Source: Microbacterium sp. SL75 (GTDB lineage: Bacteria > Actinomycetota > Actinomycetes > Actinomycetales > Microbacteriaceae). From it: a DNA stretch of 64,000 nucleotides. Below are positions 16,536-25,576 of this stretch, one piece after another. The stretch covers positions 1,550,001 through 1,614,000 of the forward strand of contig NZ_CP113067.1 in the NCBI RefSeq assembly GCF_026625865.1. Direction: 5' to 3'. Position 1 is the first letter of the stretch. Each line of letters opens with the position of its first letter. A program made the position numbers and the translations under genes. Below the pieces are notes generated by a model. The model worked only from the letters and a program-made list of their open reading frames with translations. It ran no database searches and was not told where the DNA came from.

Positions 16536-17030
16536 TCACCCCGTCGGTCTCCGCCGCACCCAACGCCGCTCCCCGAGCCCGGTCCCGGCGTCGTGGAGGA
16601 CCACCCCCTCGGGCTGGAAGCCGCGCCGTTCGTAGAACGCTCGAGCGCGCTCGTTCACCTCGAACACCAGCAGGTGCGCGTCGTCGTCGCCGATCGCGGC
16701 GTGCAGGAGCCGCGATCCCAGACCGATTCCCTGTACGTCACGCCGCAGGTACAGCGTGCTCAGCTCCGTCGCGGGAAGCCCTGCGCGCGGCGGATCGTCG
16801 ACCGAGGTGCTGGCCACACCGACGACCGAATCGATCTGCCACGCGATCGTGACGGACCGAGAACCGGACCCGATCCGTTCCGCCCACCGCCCGACGCGGT
16901 CCTCGGCGGGCACGTCGAGGAGAGTATCGTCGATCAACCCCCGGTACGTCTGCTGCCAGGCGAGCGTCTGGAACGCGGCCACCGCCGGCGCATCTTCGAG
17001 GCGTGCCCGCGCCAGTGCGATCCCCGTCAT
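16536..17030 (-). CDS. GNAT-family N-acetyltransferase
   Basis: A 164-residue acetyltransferase starting MTGIALARARLEDAPAVAAF. The acetyl-CoA-binding segment is LYLRRDVQGIGLGSRLLHAA (R-x-x-G-x-G/A pattern), and the C-terminal NERARAFYERRGFQPEG is typical of the family. ATG 17030 overlaps the methyltransferase stop by four bases. It is the third gene of an operon with a hydrolase and a methyltransferase. The acceptor substrate is unknown; RimI-like protein acetylation or small-molecule acetylation are both possible. Confidence 0.88.
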   Translation of the reverse strand: MTGIALARARLEDAPAVAAFQTLAWQQTYRGLIDDTLLDVPAEDRVGRWAERIGSGSRSVTIAWQIDSVVGVASTSVDDPPRAGLPATELSTLYLRRDVQGIGLGSRLLHAAIGDDDAHLLVFEVNERARAFYERRGFQPEGVVLHDAGTGLGERRWVRRRPTG

Positions 17031-17620
17031 GCCCGCCGCTCGCACGCCAGCGCCCCCACCGGCCGGCCTCCGCGCGTCTCGCGCGCGTGCGTCTCGACGA
17101 CGTCGAAGCCCGCGGCATCCGCTCTGCGCCCCAGCTCCGCCGCGGGCCAGCGGTACGCCCGGACGACGGCATGCTCGAATGCTTCGACCTCCGCACCGAC
17201 GAAGAAACCGAGCAGCAGTCGGCCGCCCGGACGCAGCGTTCGCGCGAACTCCCGCAGCGGCACGTCGACGCGCGCCGGTTCGTGGTGGATCGTCGAGAAC
17301 CACGACAGGATCCCGCCGAACTCCCCGTCGGCGGCTTCCATGCCGTCGATCGTGTCGACATCGAACCGGATGCCGGCATGCACCGCCCGCGCGTGATCGA
17401 CGAAACGCGGAGAGAGGTCGACACCCCGCACGTCGAGGCCCTGCCGGGCCAGGTGCCCCGTCCAGTGCCCCGGTCCGCATCCGGCGTCGAGCAGCGGACC
17501 GGTGACCGAGGCGGCCCAGGCGTCGACGATGCTGCGGTCGACCGGGTGCACGGCATCCATCGATCCCAGAGCCGCGATGTACTCGTCGGCCCGGGCGTCG
17601 TACGCGGGAGGTGCGCTCAT
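17027..17620 (-). CDS. Class I SAM-dependent methyltransferase
   Basis: A 197-residue enzyme. The start is placed at ATG 17620 (MSAPPAYDARADEYI), which overlaps the upstream hydrolase stop by four bases; the open frame extends to 17665. The SAM-binding motif I is LLDAGCGPGHWTGHLA, motif II is GVDLSPRFVDHAR, and the later GGILSWFSTIHHEP and LRPGGRLLLGFF fit the UbiE/Methyltransf_11 fold. It sits between a hydrolase and a GNAT gene, both translationally coupled. The acceptor is not predictable. Confidence 0.88.
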   Translation of the reverse strand: MSAPPAYDARADEYIAALGSMDAVHPVDRSIVDAWAASVTGPLLDAGCGPGHWTGHLARQGLDVRGVDLSPRFVDHARAVHAGIRFDVDTIDGMEAADGEFGGILSWFSTIHHEPARVDVPLREFARTLRPGGRLLLGFFVGAEVEAFEHAVVRAYRWPAAELGRRADAAGFDVVETHARETRGGRPVGALACERRA

Positions 17621-18420
17621 GCGGCGGGTTTCGGCATGGCTTCGAGATCCATCCGATCGAGCCAATCGCGCACGGCGGCCCCCGTGATACCGGGGCGCTC
17701 GAGGTGGACGTTGTGCCCCGCGCCGTCAACGACGACGAAGCTTCCTCCCGGGTAGTGGTCGCGGAGCGCGAGGCCGTCCTCGAAGCCCACGACGTCGTCC
17801 TGGCGCCCGAACAGGTGCAGCGCGGGCGCGGTGAAGGGTTCTGGGTGGGCGTTCTCGGGCAGCGCATCCAACGAGTAGTCGCCGGCGATGCGGTCCATCA
17901 CGGTCGCGTCGGCCCCGCGCAGGCCGGGCAGGACGTATCGCCGGAAGGCGTCGAGCGAGGCGGCATCCTGGATCACGCTGACCTCGGTGAAGGCGTCGCG
18001 ATCGGCGCCCGCGCGGCGGAGGACGTGGGGATCAGCCCACAGGACGGTTCGCTCGGGCACCGTGCGTGCGGTGTGCTTCGCCTCGACCACTCCGGCCATC
18101 GTGGCGACGCCGAGCACGCGCTGTCGGCGTTCGTGCGCGACGTGACGCGCGAGCATGCCACCGAAGGAGTTGCCGATGACCGCGAAAGGCTCGTCGCCGA
18201 GATGTCCATCGATCTCTTCGAGGAGGGCTGTGGCAACCTCACGCGTGCTGGAGGCCGTGGCGGTCGCCGCCGCCGCCTCCGTCCACGGCAGGTCGATGTA
18301 GATCCGTCGCCACGGCATGCCGTCCGTCATCTGCTCGAGCGGCAACATGATGCGGTGATCGACACCGAATCCGTGAAGAGCGATCAGGGGACGTCCGCTA
18401 CCGGTCTCGAGTGCGATCAC
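17617..18420 (-). CDS. Alpha/beta hydrolase
   Basis: A 267-residue alpha/beta-hydrolase-fold enzyme. LIALHGFGVDHRIMLPL supplies the oxyanion-hole HG motif, VIGNSFGGMLARH the nucleophile elbow (G-N-S-F-G), FGRQDDVVGF the probable acid and GAGHNVHLERPG the catalytic His. The start is GTG 18420; an AGGAG lies rather far upstream (about 15 bases). It is the first gene of the hydrolase-methyltransferase-GNAT operon, with ATGA overlaps at both junctions. The substrate is unknown. Confidence 0.88.
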   Translation of the reverse strand: MIALETGSGRPLIALHGFGVDHRIMLPLEQMTDGMPWRRIYIDLPWTEAAAATATASSTREVATALLEEIDGHLGDEPFAVIGNSFGGMLARHVAHERRQRVLGVATMAGVVEAKHTARTVPERTVLWADPHVLRRAGADRDAFTEVSVIQDAASLDAFRRYVLPGLRGADATVMDRIAGDYSLDALPENAHPEPFTAPALHLFGRQDDVVGFEDGLALRDHYPGGSFVVVDGAGHNVHLERPGITGAAVRDWLDRMDLEAMPKPAA

Positions 18421-18451
18421 CGTTCGAGGCTACGGCTCCTGGGGTGCTTGC

Positions 18452-19723
18452 TCAGGCCTGAGCCACCCGCGCCGCGATGTCCGTGCGGTACTGCCCGCCC
18501 TCGAGGCCGATGCGCTCGAGTCCGGCGTAGGCCGCCTCGCGTGCCTCGCCGAACGTCGAGCCGGTGGCGACGACGCTGAGCACACGCCCACCCGTCGCGA
18601 CGAGGTCGCCGTCGCGCAGTGCCGTCGCGGCGTGGGCGACGTGGGCGCCGTCGACCTCTTCGGCCTCGTCGATCCCGGTCAGCACACGACCGGTGAGGGG
18701 GGCCTCGGGGTAGCCCTCGCTCGCGAGCACGACGGTGACCGCGGTCGCCTCGGCGAAAGCGGGACGCGGCTGATCCTCGAGCGTGCCTGAAGCCGCCGCC
18801 AGCAGAAGGCGGGACAGGGGATCGATGAGTCGCGGCAGGACGACCTGCGTCTCGGGGTCGCCGAAGCGGGCGTTGAACTCGATGACCTTCACGCCCTGCT
18901 CGGTGAGGATGAGCCCGGCGTAGAGCAGCCCGATGAACGGGGTGCCCTCGGCATCCATCTGCCGGATGACGGGCTCGGCGATGTCGCGCGTGACCTGCGC
19001 GACGAACTCGTCCTCGCCGCCGAAGCGCTCCGTCAGCCACGGCAGGGGGGAGTACGCGCCCATGCCGCCGGTGTTGGGTCCCTCGTCGCCGTCGCGCAGG
19101 CGCTTGAAGTCCTGAGCGGGGCTGAGGGGAGCGACGTGGTCGCCGTCGCTGAGGAAGAACAGCGACACCTCGGGGCCCGAGAGGAACTCCTCGATCAGCA
19201 CGGCACCGCTCGGAAGGTAGCTCTCGGCGTGGGCGAGGGCGGCTGCGCGCTCGGAGGTCACGATGACGCCCTTGCCCGCAGCCAGGCCGTCGGCCTTCAC
19301 GACGTACGGTGCGCCGAACTGGTCGAGGGCGGCTTCGACGGTGGCGACGTCGTGCGCGCGCACCGATCCGCCGGTGGGGACGCCCGCGGCATCCATGATC
19401 CGCTTGGCGTAGGTCTTCGAGCCCTCGAGCTGGGCGGCGGCCTTGCCCGGGCCGAACACCGGGATGCCGTGCGCGCGCAGCGGGTCGGCGACTCCGGCGA
19501 CCAGGGGCGCCTCGGGGCCGACGACGACCAGGTCGATCGCCTCGCTCTTGGCGAAGGTCAGGACCGCGGCGGGATCCATCGGGTCGAGGTCGACCAGGTG
19601 CGCTTCGCGAGCGATGCCCGCGTTGCCGGGGGCCGCGAAGATCGCGTGCGATTCCTCTTCGGAGCGCAGGGCGAGGATGATGGCGTGCTCGCGCGCGCCC
19701 GAACCGAGGACCAGGATTCTCAC
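18452..19723 (-). CDS. purD: Phosphoribosylamine-glycine ligase
   Basis: A 423-residue GAR synthetase, the second step of purine synthesis: phosphoribosylamine plus glycine plus ATP. It has the normal family length and an ATP-grasp fold. Visible are MRILVLGSGAREHAI at the N-terminus, the PGNAGIA loop, VVGPEAPLVAGVAD, KADGLAAGKGVIV, DFKRLRDGDEGPNTGGMGAY and the metal-binding EFNARFGDPETQ. The start is GTG 19723 (GTGAGAATCCTG). It is divergent from the SCP2-like gene and upstream of the hydrolase operon on the same strand, with a 31-base gap. Confidence 0.96.
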   Translation of the reverse strand: MRILVLGSGAREHAIILALRSEEESHAIFAAPGNAGIAREAHLVDLDPMDPAAVLTFAKSEAIDLVVVGPEAPLVAGVADPLRAHGIPVFGPGKAAAQLEGSKTYAKRIMDAAGVPTGGSVRAHDVATVEAALDQFGAPYVVKADGLAAGKGVIVTSERAAALAHAESYLPSGAVLIEEFLSGPEVSLFFLSDGDHVAPLSPAQDFKRLRDGDEGPNTGGMGAYSPLPWLTERFGGEDEFVAQVTRDIAEPVIRQMDAEGTPFIGLLYAGLILTEQGVKVIEFNARFGDPETQVVLPRLIDPLSRLLLAAASGTLEDQPRPAFAEATAVTVVLASEGYPEAPLTGRVLTGIDEAEEVDGAHVAHAATALRDGDLVATGGRVLSVVATGSTFGEAREAAYAGLERIGLEGGQYRTDIAARVAQA

Positions 19724-19825
19724 GCGGTCAGCCTACCGAGCGCGGGTCCGCCCCTTTCGCGCCGCGGGGCGGGAGTGTTCACAACCTCAGGCATCTGCAG
19801 GATCTCAGCCCTCGGCGGCGGGGTG

Positions 19826-19859
19826 TCGCTGAGGGTGCGCGAATCGCTGAGGGTGCGCG
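19826..19859. repeat. Short tandem duplication
   Basis: TCGCTGAGGGTGCGCG occurs at 19826-19841 and again at 19844-19859, an 18-base period, in the purD / SCP2-like intergenic region. Function is unknown; it may simply be replication slippage. Confidence 0.6.
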
Positions 19860-19916
19860 CGAGCCGGTCGACGCAGCCCCGGACCGCGTCGCCACGTCGC
19901 AGGTACCGTGGATGAC

Positions 19917-20273
19917 ATGCCTCCTCGCCGTATCGAGACCGGAGACGGCCGCGCAGCTCTCGCCGCCGTCCGCGCCGGAGACGCTCCGCGCCCCGCGACC
20001 GCCACGGCCGTGCGGTACCTCCTGCAGCTGCTCGTCGAGAAGGCCCCCGGCAATTCGGTCGAGATGCGCGTGCCGCCCTTCGGCGCCGTGCAGGTGATCG
20101 AGGGGCCGCGTCACACTCGCGGAACGCCCCCGAACGTGGTTGAGACCGACGCCGCGACCTGGATCGCCGTCGCCACGGGCGAGGAGCACTGGGCGGATGC
20201 CGTGACCGACGGCCGCATCGTCGCCTCGGGCGTCCGCGCCGACCTCAGCGCGCTGCTGCCGCTGCGGCCGTAG
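19917..20273 (+). CDS. Small SCP2 (sterol-carrier)-like protein
   Basis: A 118-residue protein beginning MPPRRIETGDGRAALAAVRA. It resembles the small actinobacterial sterol-carrier family proteins: a basic N-terminus, a helix LQLLVEKAPGNSVEMRVPPFGAVQ region and the sheet/helix end WIAVATGEEHWADAVTDGRI. ATG 19917 is chosen; GTG 19908 in frame is an alternative that adds three residues. It has no signal or membrane segment. Lipid or cofactor binding is inferred from the family only. It is divergent from purD. Confidence 0.75.
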   Translation: MPPRRIETGDGRAALAAVRAGDAPRPATATAVRYLLQLLVEKAPGNSVEMRVPPFGAVQVIEGPRHTRGTPPNVVETDAATWIAVATGEEHWADAVTDGRIVASGVRADLSALLPLRP

Positions 20274-20551
20274 GCGCGGTCGAGGCGTTCGGCCCGTGGG
20301 ATCTTCGCGTGCGTTCGCCGGAGACGCCGGCGGCTGCCGCGAACAGGCGGTGTCCTCGTCGCACGGATGCATCTTCGACCCTTCCCGCGGGCCCGCGATT
20401 CGCACGCTCCCCGGCCGGTGCCGGCCGGGGTCGCCGTCGTGGACCGCCGCGGCCGCCGTAGCGAGCCACACGGCCGGGGAGGTGGCATCCGGTATCTCGA
20501 CGCCCGCGCATTCCCGCCCCGCCAATCCACGAGCGGTGGGACAATGGGGGC
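20274..20551 (+). terminator. Intergenic region with a strong GC palindrome at 20409-20430
   Basis: CCCCGGCCGG (20409-20418), TG, then CCGGCCGGGG (20421-20430) form a perfect inverted repeat likely to act as terminator for the SCP2-like gene. The rest of this 278-base gap shows no gene. A -10-like GACAAT occurs about ten bases before the next start, so that mRNA may be nearly leaderless. Confidence 0.45.
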
Positions 20552-20887
20552 ATGGCCGAGCAGCCCGTCCCCCAACAACCGTCCTCCCCGCGTGATGAGC
20601 GACAGACGCTGACGGTTCGTCGCGCCCCGAAGTACGGCGTGTTCCTGGCGGCGGGGGCGTTCGCCGGCATCCTGATCGCTCTCGTTCTCACCGTCTTCGT
20701 CGACGGCTCCGCCATCAGCCCCTACACGCAGGTCGTCTACTCGCAGATGCAGGTCTTCGGCTTCACGGCCCTGATCTTCGTCGTGCTGGGCGTCGCGGTC
20801 GGCGCGATCGTCGCCCTCATCTTCGAGCGCACCGTCGGCGGTCGCACGCGCCAGGTCACGGTCGAGCACGAGCAGCACGGCGTCTGA
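20552..20887 (+). CDS. Two-helix membrane protein, function unknown
   Basis: A 111-residue protein: a hydrophilic N-terminus (MAEQPVPQQPSSPRDERQTL), then two long hydrophobic segments (about residues 30-50 and 70-92, containing GVFLAAGAFAGILIALVL and ALIFVVLGVAVGAIVALIF), and a charged tail. It looks like a conserved actinobacterial small membrane protein; no catalytic motif is visible. It is convergent with the gene at 20903-21514 and 15 bases from its stop. Confidence 0.75.
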   Translation: MAEQPVPQQPSSPRDERQTLTVRRAPKYGVFLAAGAFAGILIALVLTVFVDGSAISPYTQVVYSQMQVFGFTALIFVVLGVAVGAIVALIFERTVGGRTRQVTVEHEQHGV

Positions 20888-20902
20888 CGGGCCACCGGCC
20901 CC

Positions 20903-21514
20903 TCACGCCAGTTCGGCGATGATCGGGTGGATGGCGGTGTCGAAGGCCGCGACGTCGCCGCGCAGACCGTCGGTCACCGCCACCGTGAGAGATCCGATCC
21001 ACCACACGCCCCGCTGAGCGAGCGGAAGCACCTGCACGTTCAGCTCGAACGAGTGCGCGCGTCGGCCCACGGCCCGCTCGTGCGCGGCGATGGCGCTCGC
21101 GTACGCGCGGTACGACACCCCGGGCCGGGCAGCAGCCTCGCGGGAGTAGCGGTCGTGAGCGAGCCGGGCGAAGTCGACGGCATCGTCGGCGTGCGCGCGG
21201 ATGGCCCCGCGGAGCGTCTCGGACCCCTCGACGGGAAGGGTCACCAGCGTCTCGAATCCGTCGATCAGCTCGAGAGGAACGGGGGAGGGGTGCGCCTGCG
21301 GCTCCACCGTCATCGCCCAGTACTCGCGCCATTCGCGTTCGAGCTGCGCGTGCGCGGCATCCGTCCGCTCCTGCACCCAGGGAGCCGGGACGCGTCGAAG
21401 TGCGGGGAGATCCTCGGGAGAACGGATGCCGAGAACCTGGCGCAGGTAGAGCGCGACGAGCACCGATTGTGCCGCGTCTTCGCGGATCACCCATTCCGGC
21501 TGGCCGCCCGTCAT
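20903..21514 (-). CDS. Conserved soluble protein of unknown function
   Basis: A 203-residue protein starting MTGGQPEWVIREDAAQSVLV. It has no membrane segment, cysteine cluster or recognisable active site. The aromatic-rich segment GVWWIGSLTVAVTDGLRGD near the C-terminus and the helical middle part (DDAVDFARLAHDRYSREAA) look like a folded actinobacterial protein. Codon use is typical of the neighbours. It lies divergent from purM. I do not recognise the family. Confidence 0.7.
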   Translation of the reverse strand: MTGGQPEWVIREDAAQSVLVALYLRQVLGIRSPEDLPALRRVPAPWVQERTDAAHAQLEREWREYWAMTVEPQAHPSPVPLELIDGFETLVTLPVEGSETLRGAIRAHADDAVDFARLAHDRYSREAAARPGVSYRAYASAIAAHERAVGRRAHSFELNVQVLPLAQRGVWWIGSLTVAVTDGLRGDVAAFDTAIHPIIAELA

Positions 21515-21606
21515 GGCGCCATTGTAGGGACGGGGGGAGGCGTCGGGGCCGGCCTTGCGTCGCCGGGGCGGTGCCCGCGCGTGTCCGCCGCGGGTACTCT
21601 GGTCGG

Positions 21607-22749
21607 GTGGCCTCAGCTCCCCACGAAAACCCGTACTCCGCCGCAGGCGTCGATACCGCCGCCGGAGATCTCGCCGTCGAACTGATGAAGTCGGCCGTGC
21701 GTCGCACGCATGGGCCCGAGGTGCTCGGTGGGGTGGGCGGTTTCGCCGGTCTCTTCGACGCCTCCGCGCTCCGCGACTACACGCGGCCCCTGCTCGCGAC
21801 CAGCACCGACGGCGTCGGCACGAAGGTCGCGATCGCGCAGGCCATCGACAAGCACGACACCATCGGCGAAGACCTCGTCGGCATGGTCGTCGATGACATC
21901 GTCGTGGTCGGCGCCCGTCCGCTCTTCATGACCGACTACATCGCCTGCGGCAAGGTCGTACCCCCGCGCATCGCCGACATCGTCGCGGGCATCGCGCGTG
22001 GCTGCGCCATGACCGGGACCGCGCTCGTCGGCGGCGAGACCGCGGAGCACCCGGGTCTGCTGGGTGTCGACGACTACGACGTCGCGGGAGCGGCGACCGG
22101 CGTCGTCGAGGCCGACCGCATGCTCGGCGCCGAGCGCGTCCGCGCGGGCGACGTCGTGCTGGCCCTCGCCTCGAGCGGCCTGCACTCCAACGGCTACTCG
22201 CTCGTGCGCCACATCATCGCGGGTGCCGGGATCGCATACGGCGCAGCCTCCGCCGACCTCGGCGGCACCTGGGGCGAGGCGCTGCTCGAGCCCACCCGCC
22301 TCTACACCTCGCCGCTGCTGCGTCTGCTCGACGACGCATCGGCGGGCATCGGCATCCACTCGCTCAGTCACGTCACCGGCGGGGGCATCGCCGCCAACCT
22401 CGCGCGCGTGCTGCCGCAGGGTACCTGGGTCGATGTCGACCGTTCGACGTGGAGTCCCTCGCCGGTCTTCCGCGTGCTCGCCGACATCGGCGGGCTCGAC
22501 CTGATCGCGACCGAGGGCACCTGGAACCTGGGTATCGGCTTCCTCGCCGTGGTCTCGCCCGAGATCGCGGACGCCGCGACCGCGGCGCTGCAGGCCGACG
22601 GCATCGCGACGTGGCAGGTCGGCGTCGTCCGCGACGGCGCCCGGCCCGAGGGCGAGTACGAACAGGGCGCGAAGGGCGTCGACGGAGGCGCCGTGCGCCT
22701 GGTCGGAACCTACGCGGATGCCGGTGCGCCGGCGAACGGAGCAAGCTAA
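21607..22749 (+). CDS. purM: Phosphoribosylformylglycinamidine cyclo-ligase
   Basis: A 380-residue AIR synthetase, closing the imidazole ring with ATP. GTG 21607 gives MASAPHENPYSAAGVDTAAGD, the usual start. Family motifs are TSTDGVGTKVAIAQ, DLVGMVVDDIVVVGARPLFMTDY, ALVGGETAEHPG, SSGLHSNGYSLVR and SHVTGGGIAANLARVLPQG. purF begins six bases after the stop, so the two are co-transcribed. The C-terminus is a little longer than usual (DAGAPANGAS). Confidence 0.96.
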   Translation: MASAPHENPYSAAGVDTAAGDLAVELMKSAVRRTHGPEVLGGVGGFAGLFDASALRDYTRPLLATSTDGVGTKVAIAQAIDKHDTIGEDLVGMVVDDIVVVGARPLFMTDYIACGKVVPPRIADIVAGIARGCAMTGTALVGGETAEHPGLLGVDDYDVAGAATGVVEADRMLGAERVRAGDVVLALASSGLHSNGYSLVRHIIAGAGIAYGAASADLGGTWGEALLEPTRLYTSPLLRLLDDASAGIGIHSLSHVTGGGIAANLARVLPQGTWVDVDRSTWSPSPVFRVLADIGGLDLIATEGTWNLGIGFLAVVSPEIADAATAALQADGIATWQVGVVRDGARPEGEYEQGAKGVDGGAVRLVGTYADAGAPANGAS

Positions 22750-22755
22750 CACCCC

Positions 22756-24231
22756 ATGTGCGGCATCGTCGGCATGGCCGGGCAGGGCCCGGTCAACCAG
22801 GAGATCTACGACGCGCTCCTGCTCCTCCAGCACCGAGGGCAGGACTCCACGGGCATGGCCACGGCCGAGTCCAGCGGCGTCTTCCACATCCACAAGGCCC
22901 GCGGACAGGTGCGCGAGGCCTTCCGCACGCGCGACATGCGCGCCCTGCTCGGCGACATCGGTCTGGGACACGTGCGCTACGCCACCAAGGGCACCGCGTC
23001 GAACGAAGAAGAGGCGCAGCCCTTCTACGTCAACGCGCCCTACGGCATCGTGCTCGTGCACAACGGCAACCTCACGAACACGCGCGAGCTGACGACCGAG
23101 CTCTTCCACAAGGACCGCCGTCACCTCAACACCAGCAGCGACACCGAGCTGCTCGTGAACATCCTCGGCTCCGAGCTGCAGTCCGAGATCACCGGCCCCG
23201 ATCTCGACCCCGCGCAGGTCTTCCGCGCGGTCGGACGCGTGCACGAGCGGGTCGAGGGCTCGTACGCCTCGATCGCCCTCATCGCCGGTTACGGGCTTCT
23301 CGCGTTCCGCGACCCGTTCGGCATCCGTCCCCTCATCCTCGGCAAGCGTCCCGCAGCGCAGGTGCCCGGCGGTGAGCCGCGCGACGAGTACATCGTGGCG
23401 TCCGAGTCGCTCGTGCTCGAGAACGCCGGCTTCGAGATCGTGCGCGACGTCGAGCCCGGCGAGGCCGTGTTCATCACCCTCGACGGCACGCTCCACGCGC
23501 AGCAGTGCGCCCGGAACACCGTGCTCGCACCGTGCTCGTTCGAGTACGTCTACCTCGCCCGCCCCGACTCGGTCATGAACGGCGTCTCGGTCTACGAGAC
23601 GCGTCTGCGCATGGGCGAGCGTCTGGCCGACACGGTTGCGAAGTACACCCCCGCGGGGGCCATCGACGTGGTCATGCCGATCCCCGACTCGGCGCGTCCC
23701 GCGGCGATGCAGGTGGCCCGCAAGCTCGGCATCGAGTACCGCGAGGGCTTCTACAAGAACCGCTACGTCGGCCGCACGTTCATCATGCCCGGCCAGGCGG
23801 TGCGCAAGAAGAGCGTGCGCCAGAAGCTCAACGCCATGTCGACGGAGTTCCAGGGCAAGAACGTGCTGCTGGTCGACGACTCGATCGTGCGCGGCACCAC
23901 CAGCCGCGAGATCATCCAGATGGCTCGGGATGCCGGGGCCAAGAGCGTGACGTTCGCCTCGGCCGCCCCGCCGGTGCGCTACCCCCACGTGTACGGCATC
24001 AACATGCCCTCGCGCCACGAGCTCGTCGCGCACGGCCGCACGATCCCCGAGATCGCCCAGGAGCTCGGCTGCGACTATCTGGTGTACCAGGAGGTCGACG
24101 ACCTCAAAGCGGCGATCATGGAGGGCACCGACCTGGTCGACCTCGACATGAGCTGCTTCGACGGGCGTTACGTCACGGGCACGGTGTCGGACGAGTATCT
24201 CGCCTGGGTCGAGGGCAGCCAGGAGTCTTGA
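22756..24231 (+). CDS. purF: Amidophosphoribosyltransferase
   Basis: A 491-residue enzyme catalysing the first committed purine step: glutamine plus PRPP to phosphoribosylamine. MCGIVGMAG supplies the N-terminal nucleophile Cys2, with no propeptide, so processing removes only Met. RYATKGTASNEEEAQPF and HNGNLTN are glutaminase-domain motifs. The PRPP loop is VLLVDDSIVRGTTSREII. The cysteine-containing SPARS-type Fe-S ligands of the Bacillus type appear as Cys residues near 250 (APCSFEYVYLARPDS) and in the C-terminus (LGCDYLVYQE, MSCFDG). It is coupled to purM upstream and to an MFS gene downstream. Confidence 0.96.
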   Translation: MCGIVGMAGQGPVNQEIYDALLLLQHRGQDSTGMATAESSGVFHIHKARGQVREAFRTRDMRALLGDIGLGHVRYATKGTASNEEEAQPFYVNAPYGIVLVHNGNLTNTRELTTELFHKDRRHLNTSSDTELLVNILGSELQSEITGPDLDPAQVFRAVGRVHERVEGSYASIALIAGYGLLAFRDPFGIRPLILGKRPAAQVPGGEPRDEYIVASESLVLENAGFEIVRDVEPGEAVFITLDGTLHAQQCARNTVLAPCSFEYVYLARPDSVMNGVSVYETRLRMGERLADTVAKYTPAGAIDVVMPIPDSARPAAMQVARKLGIEYREGFYKNRYVGRTFIMPGQAVRKKSVRQKLNAMSTEFQGKNVLLVDDSIVRGTTSREIIQMARDAGAKSVTFASAAPPVRYPHVYGINMPSRHELVAHGRTIPEIAQELGCDYLVYQEVDDLKAAIMEGTDLVDLDMSCFDGRYVTGTVSDEYLAWVEGSQES

Positions 24232-25445
24232 CCCGCCGTCGCGCGGGAACCATCGCCCTCGCCGCGACCGCCGTCGTGCTGCTCGCACTGACGCTGCGGA
24301 TCGCGGTCGCCTCGCTCTCGCCGCTGCTGACGCGCATCGGCGAGGAGTTCTCCCTCCCGGCGGCCGTCGTGGGGCTGATCGGCATGGCTCCGCCCGTGGC
24401 GTTCGCTCTGGCAGGCATGGTCACCCCGGCGATCGAGCGCCGCCTCGGCCCCGAGCGCTCGGTGCTGATCGCCGCAGTCACCGCCGCGGCCATGCTGGCT
24501 CTGCGCGCAGCCGCGGTCGACGCGTGGTCGCTGCTGGGCGCGACGGCGGGAGTGTTCGCCGCGGTGGGCGTGGCGAATGTGCTGATCCCCACGGTGGTGA
24601 AGAAGTACTTCCCCGAGCGCATCGGCCTCATGACCACCGTCTACAGCACGGCGATGGCGGTCGCGACGTTCACGCCGCCGCTGGTCGCGGTGCCCTTGGC
24701 CGACGCGGTGGGGTGGCGCGGCTCGTTCGTGACCTGGGCCGTGGTGGCCCTGGCCGCCGTCGCCCCGTGGATCGCGCTGAGTCTGCGCGCCCGGGCGTCG
24801 CGGCGCGATGCGCTGGACGAGCCGCGGGCTGCCGTGCTGTCGCGGATCGTGCGGGTGCCGCAGACGTGGGCCCTCGTGATCACCTTCGGCGTCAACTCGT
24901 CGGTCGCCTACGCGATGTTCGCGTGGATGCCGCCCCTGCTCATCGATGTCGCCGGAGTGGATGCCGCGGAAGCCGGCGGACTGCTCGCGCTCTTCTCGTT
25001 CATGGGGCTGCCGGTGTCGTTGCTGGTGCCCCTGCTCGTGGCGAGGCTGGGCCGGACGACCCCGTTCTATGTGGTCGCCGTCGCGGGCGGATTGGCGGGG
25101 GTCATCGGCCTGCTGGTGGCACCCGCGGCGGCGACGGTGCTGTGGGTGGTGTTGATCGGCATCCCGCCGCTGATGTTCCCGCTGGCGCTGGTGCTGTTCG
25201 GGCTGCGTACGCGCTCCCACGAGACCACCGTCGCGTTGAGCGGCTTCGTGCAGAGCGTGGGGTACGGCTTCGCCGCTCTCATGCCCCTGGCGATCGGGGT
25301 GACCCACGAGTTCACCGGCGGGTGGACGGCGGGGCTCGCGCTCATCGGAGTCGCGCTCCTGCTCGTCGTTCCGGCGGCGATCATCATGGTGCGGCGCGAG
25401 AGCATCGAGGAGGCGTGGGAACGCCGGACCGGCCTGAGCTGGTAG
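24228..25445 (+). CDS. MFS transporter, CynX/NimT type
   Basis: A 405-residue transporter with about 12 helices. The start is taken as TTG 24228, which overlaps the purF stop (TTGA) and follows AGGAG at 24221-24225; the protein would begin with TRRRAGTIALAATAVVLLAL. The family signature LRIAVASLSPLLTRIGEEF in helix 1 and GMAPPVAFALAGMVTPAIERR match the cyanate/nitroimidazole (CynX/NimT) group. Co-expression with purF would be unusual for that group and could suggest a nucleobase or related substrate, but this is speculation. A strong terminator follows. Confidence 0.82.
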   Translation: MTRRRAGTIALAATAVVLLALTLRIAVASLSPLLTRIGEEFSLPAAVVGLIGMAPPVAFALAGMVTPAIERRLGPERSVLIAAVTAAAMLALRAAAVDAWSLLGATAGVFAAVGVANVLIPTVVKKYFPERIGLMTTVYSTAMAVATFTPPLVAVPLADAVGWRGSFVTWAVVALAAVAPWIALSLRARASRRDALDEPRAAVLSRIVRVPQTWALVITFGVNSSVAYAMFAWMPPLLIDVAGVDAAEAGGLLALFSFMGLPVSLLVPLLVARLGRTTPFYVVAVAGGLAGVIGLLVAPAAATVLWVVLIGIPPLMFPLALVLFGLRTRSHETTVALSGFVQSVGYGFAALMPLAIGVTHEFTGGWTAGLALIGVALLLVVPAAIIMVRRESIEEAWERRTGLSW

Positions 25446-25463
25446 AGGCCCTACGGACACGAG

Positions 25464-25497
25464 CGAAGGGCGGCGGCGGGAAGGTCGCCGCCCTTCG
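25464..25497 (+). terminator. Terminator after the purM-purF-MFS operon
   Basis: CGAAGGGCGGCG (25464-25475) and CGCCGCCCTTCG (25486-25497) form a perfect 12-bp stem with a 10-base loop. It lies 19 bases after the stop. Confidence 0.8.
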
Positions 25498-25576
25498 GCG
25501 TATGTGTTCTGCGGGTACGACAATCACACGACCGTGGCACCGAGGTACGAGCGGTACGAGAACGCGCGGGAAGGTG

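Noticed and set aside
16502..16545. Short direct repeats CCCGACGTCA and CCCCGACGTCA after the kinase gene
   Set aside because: They are only two or three units, overlap the end of the GNAT gene and show no further structure.
21613..24288. An 891-codon minus-strand frame opposite purM and purF
   Set aside because: The plus strand carries two full-length, motif-complete purine enzymes; the antisense product is compositionally biased.
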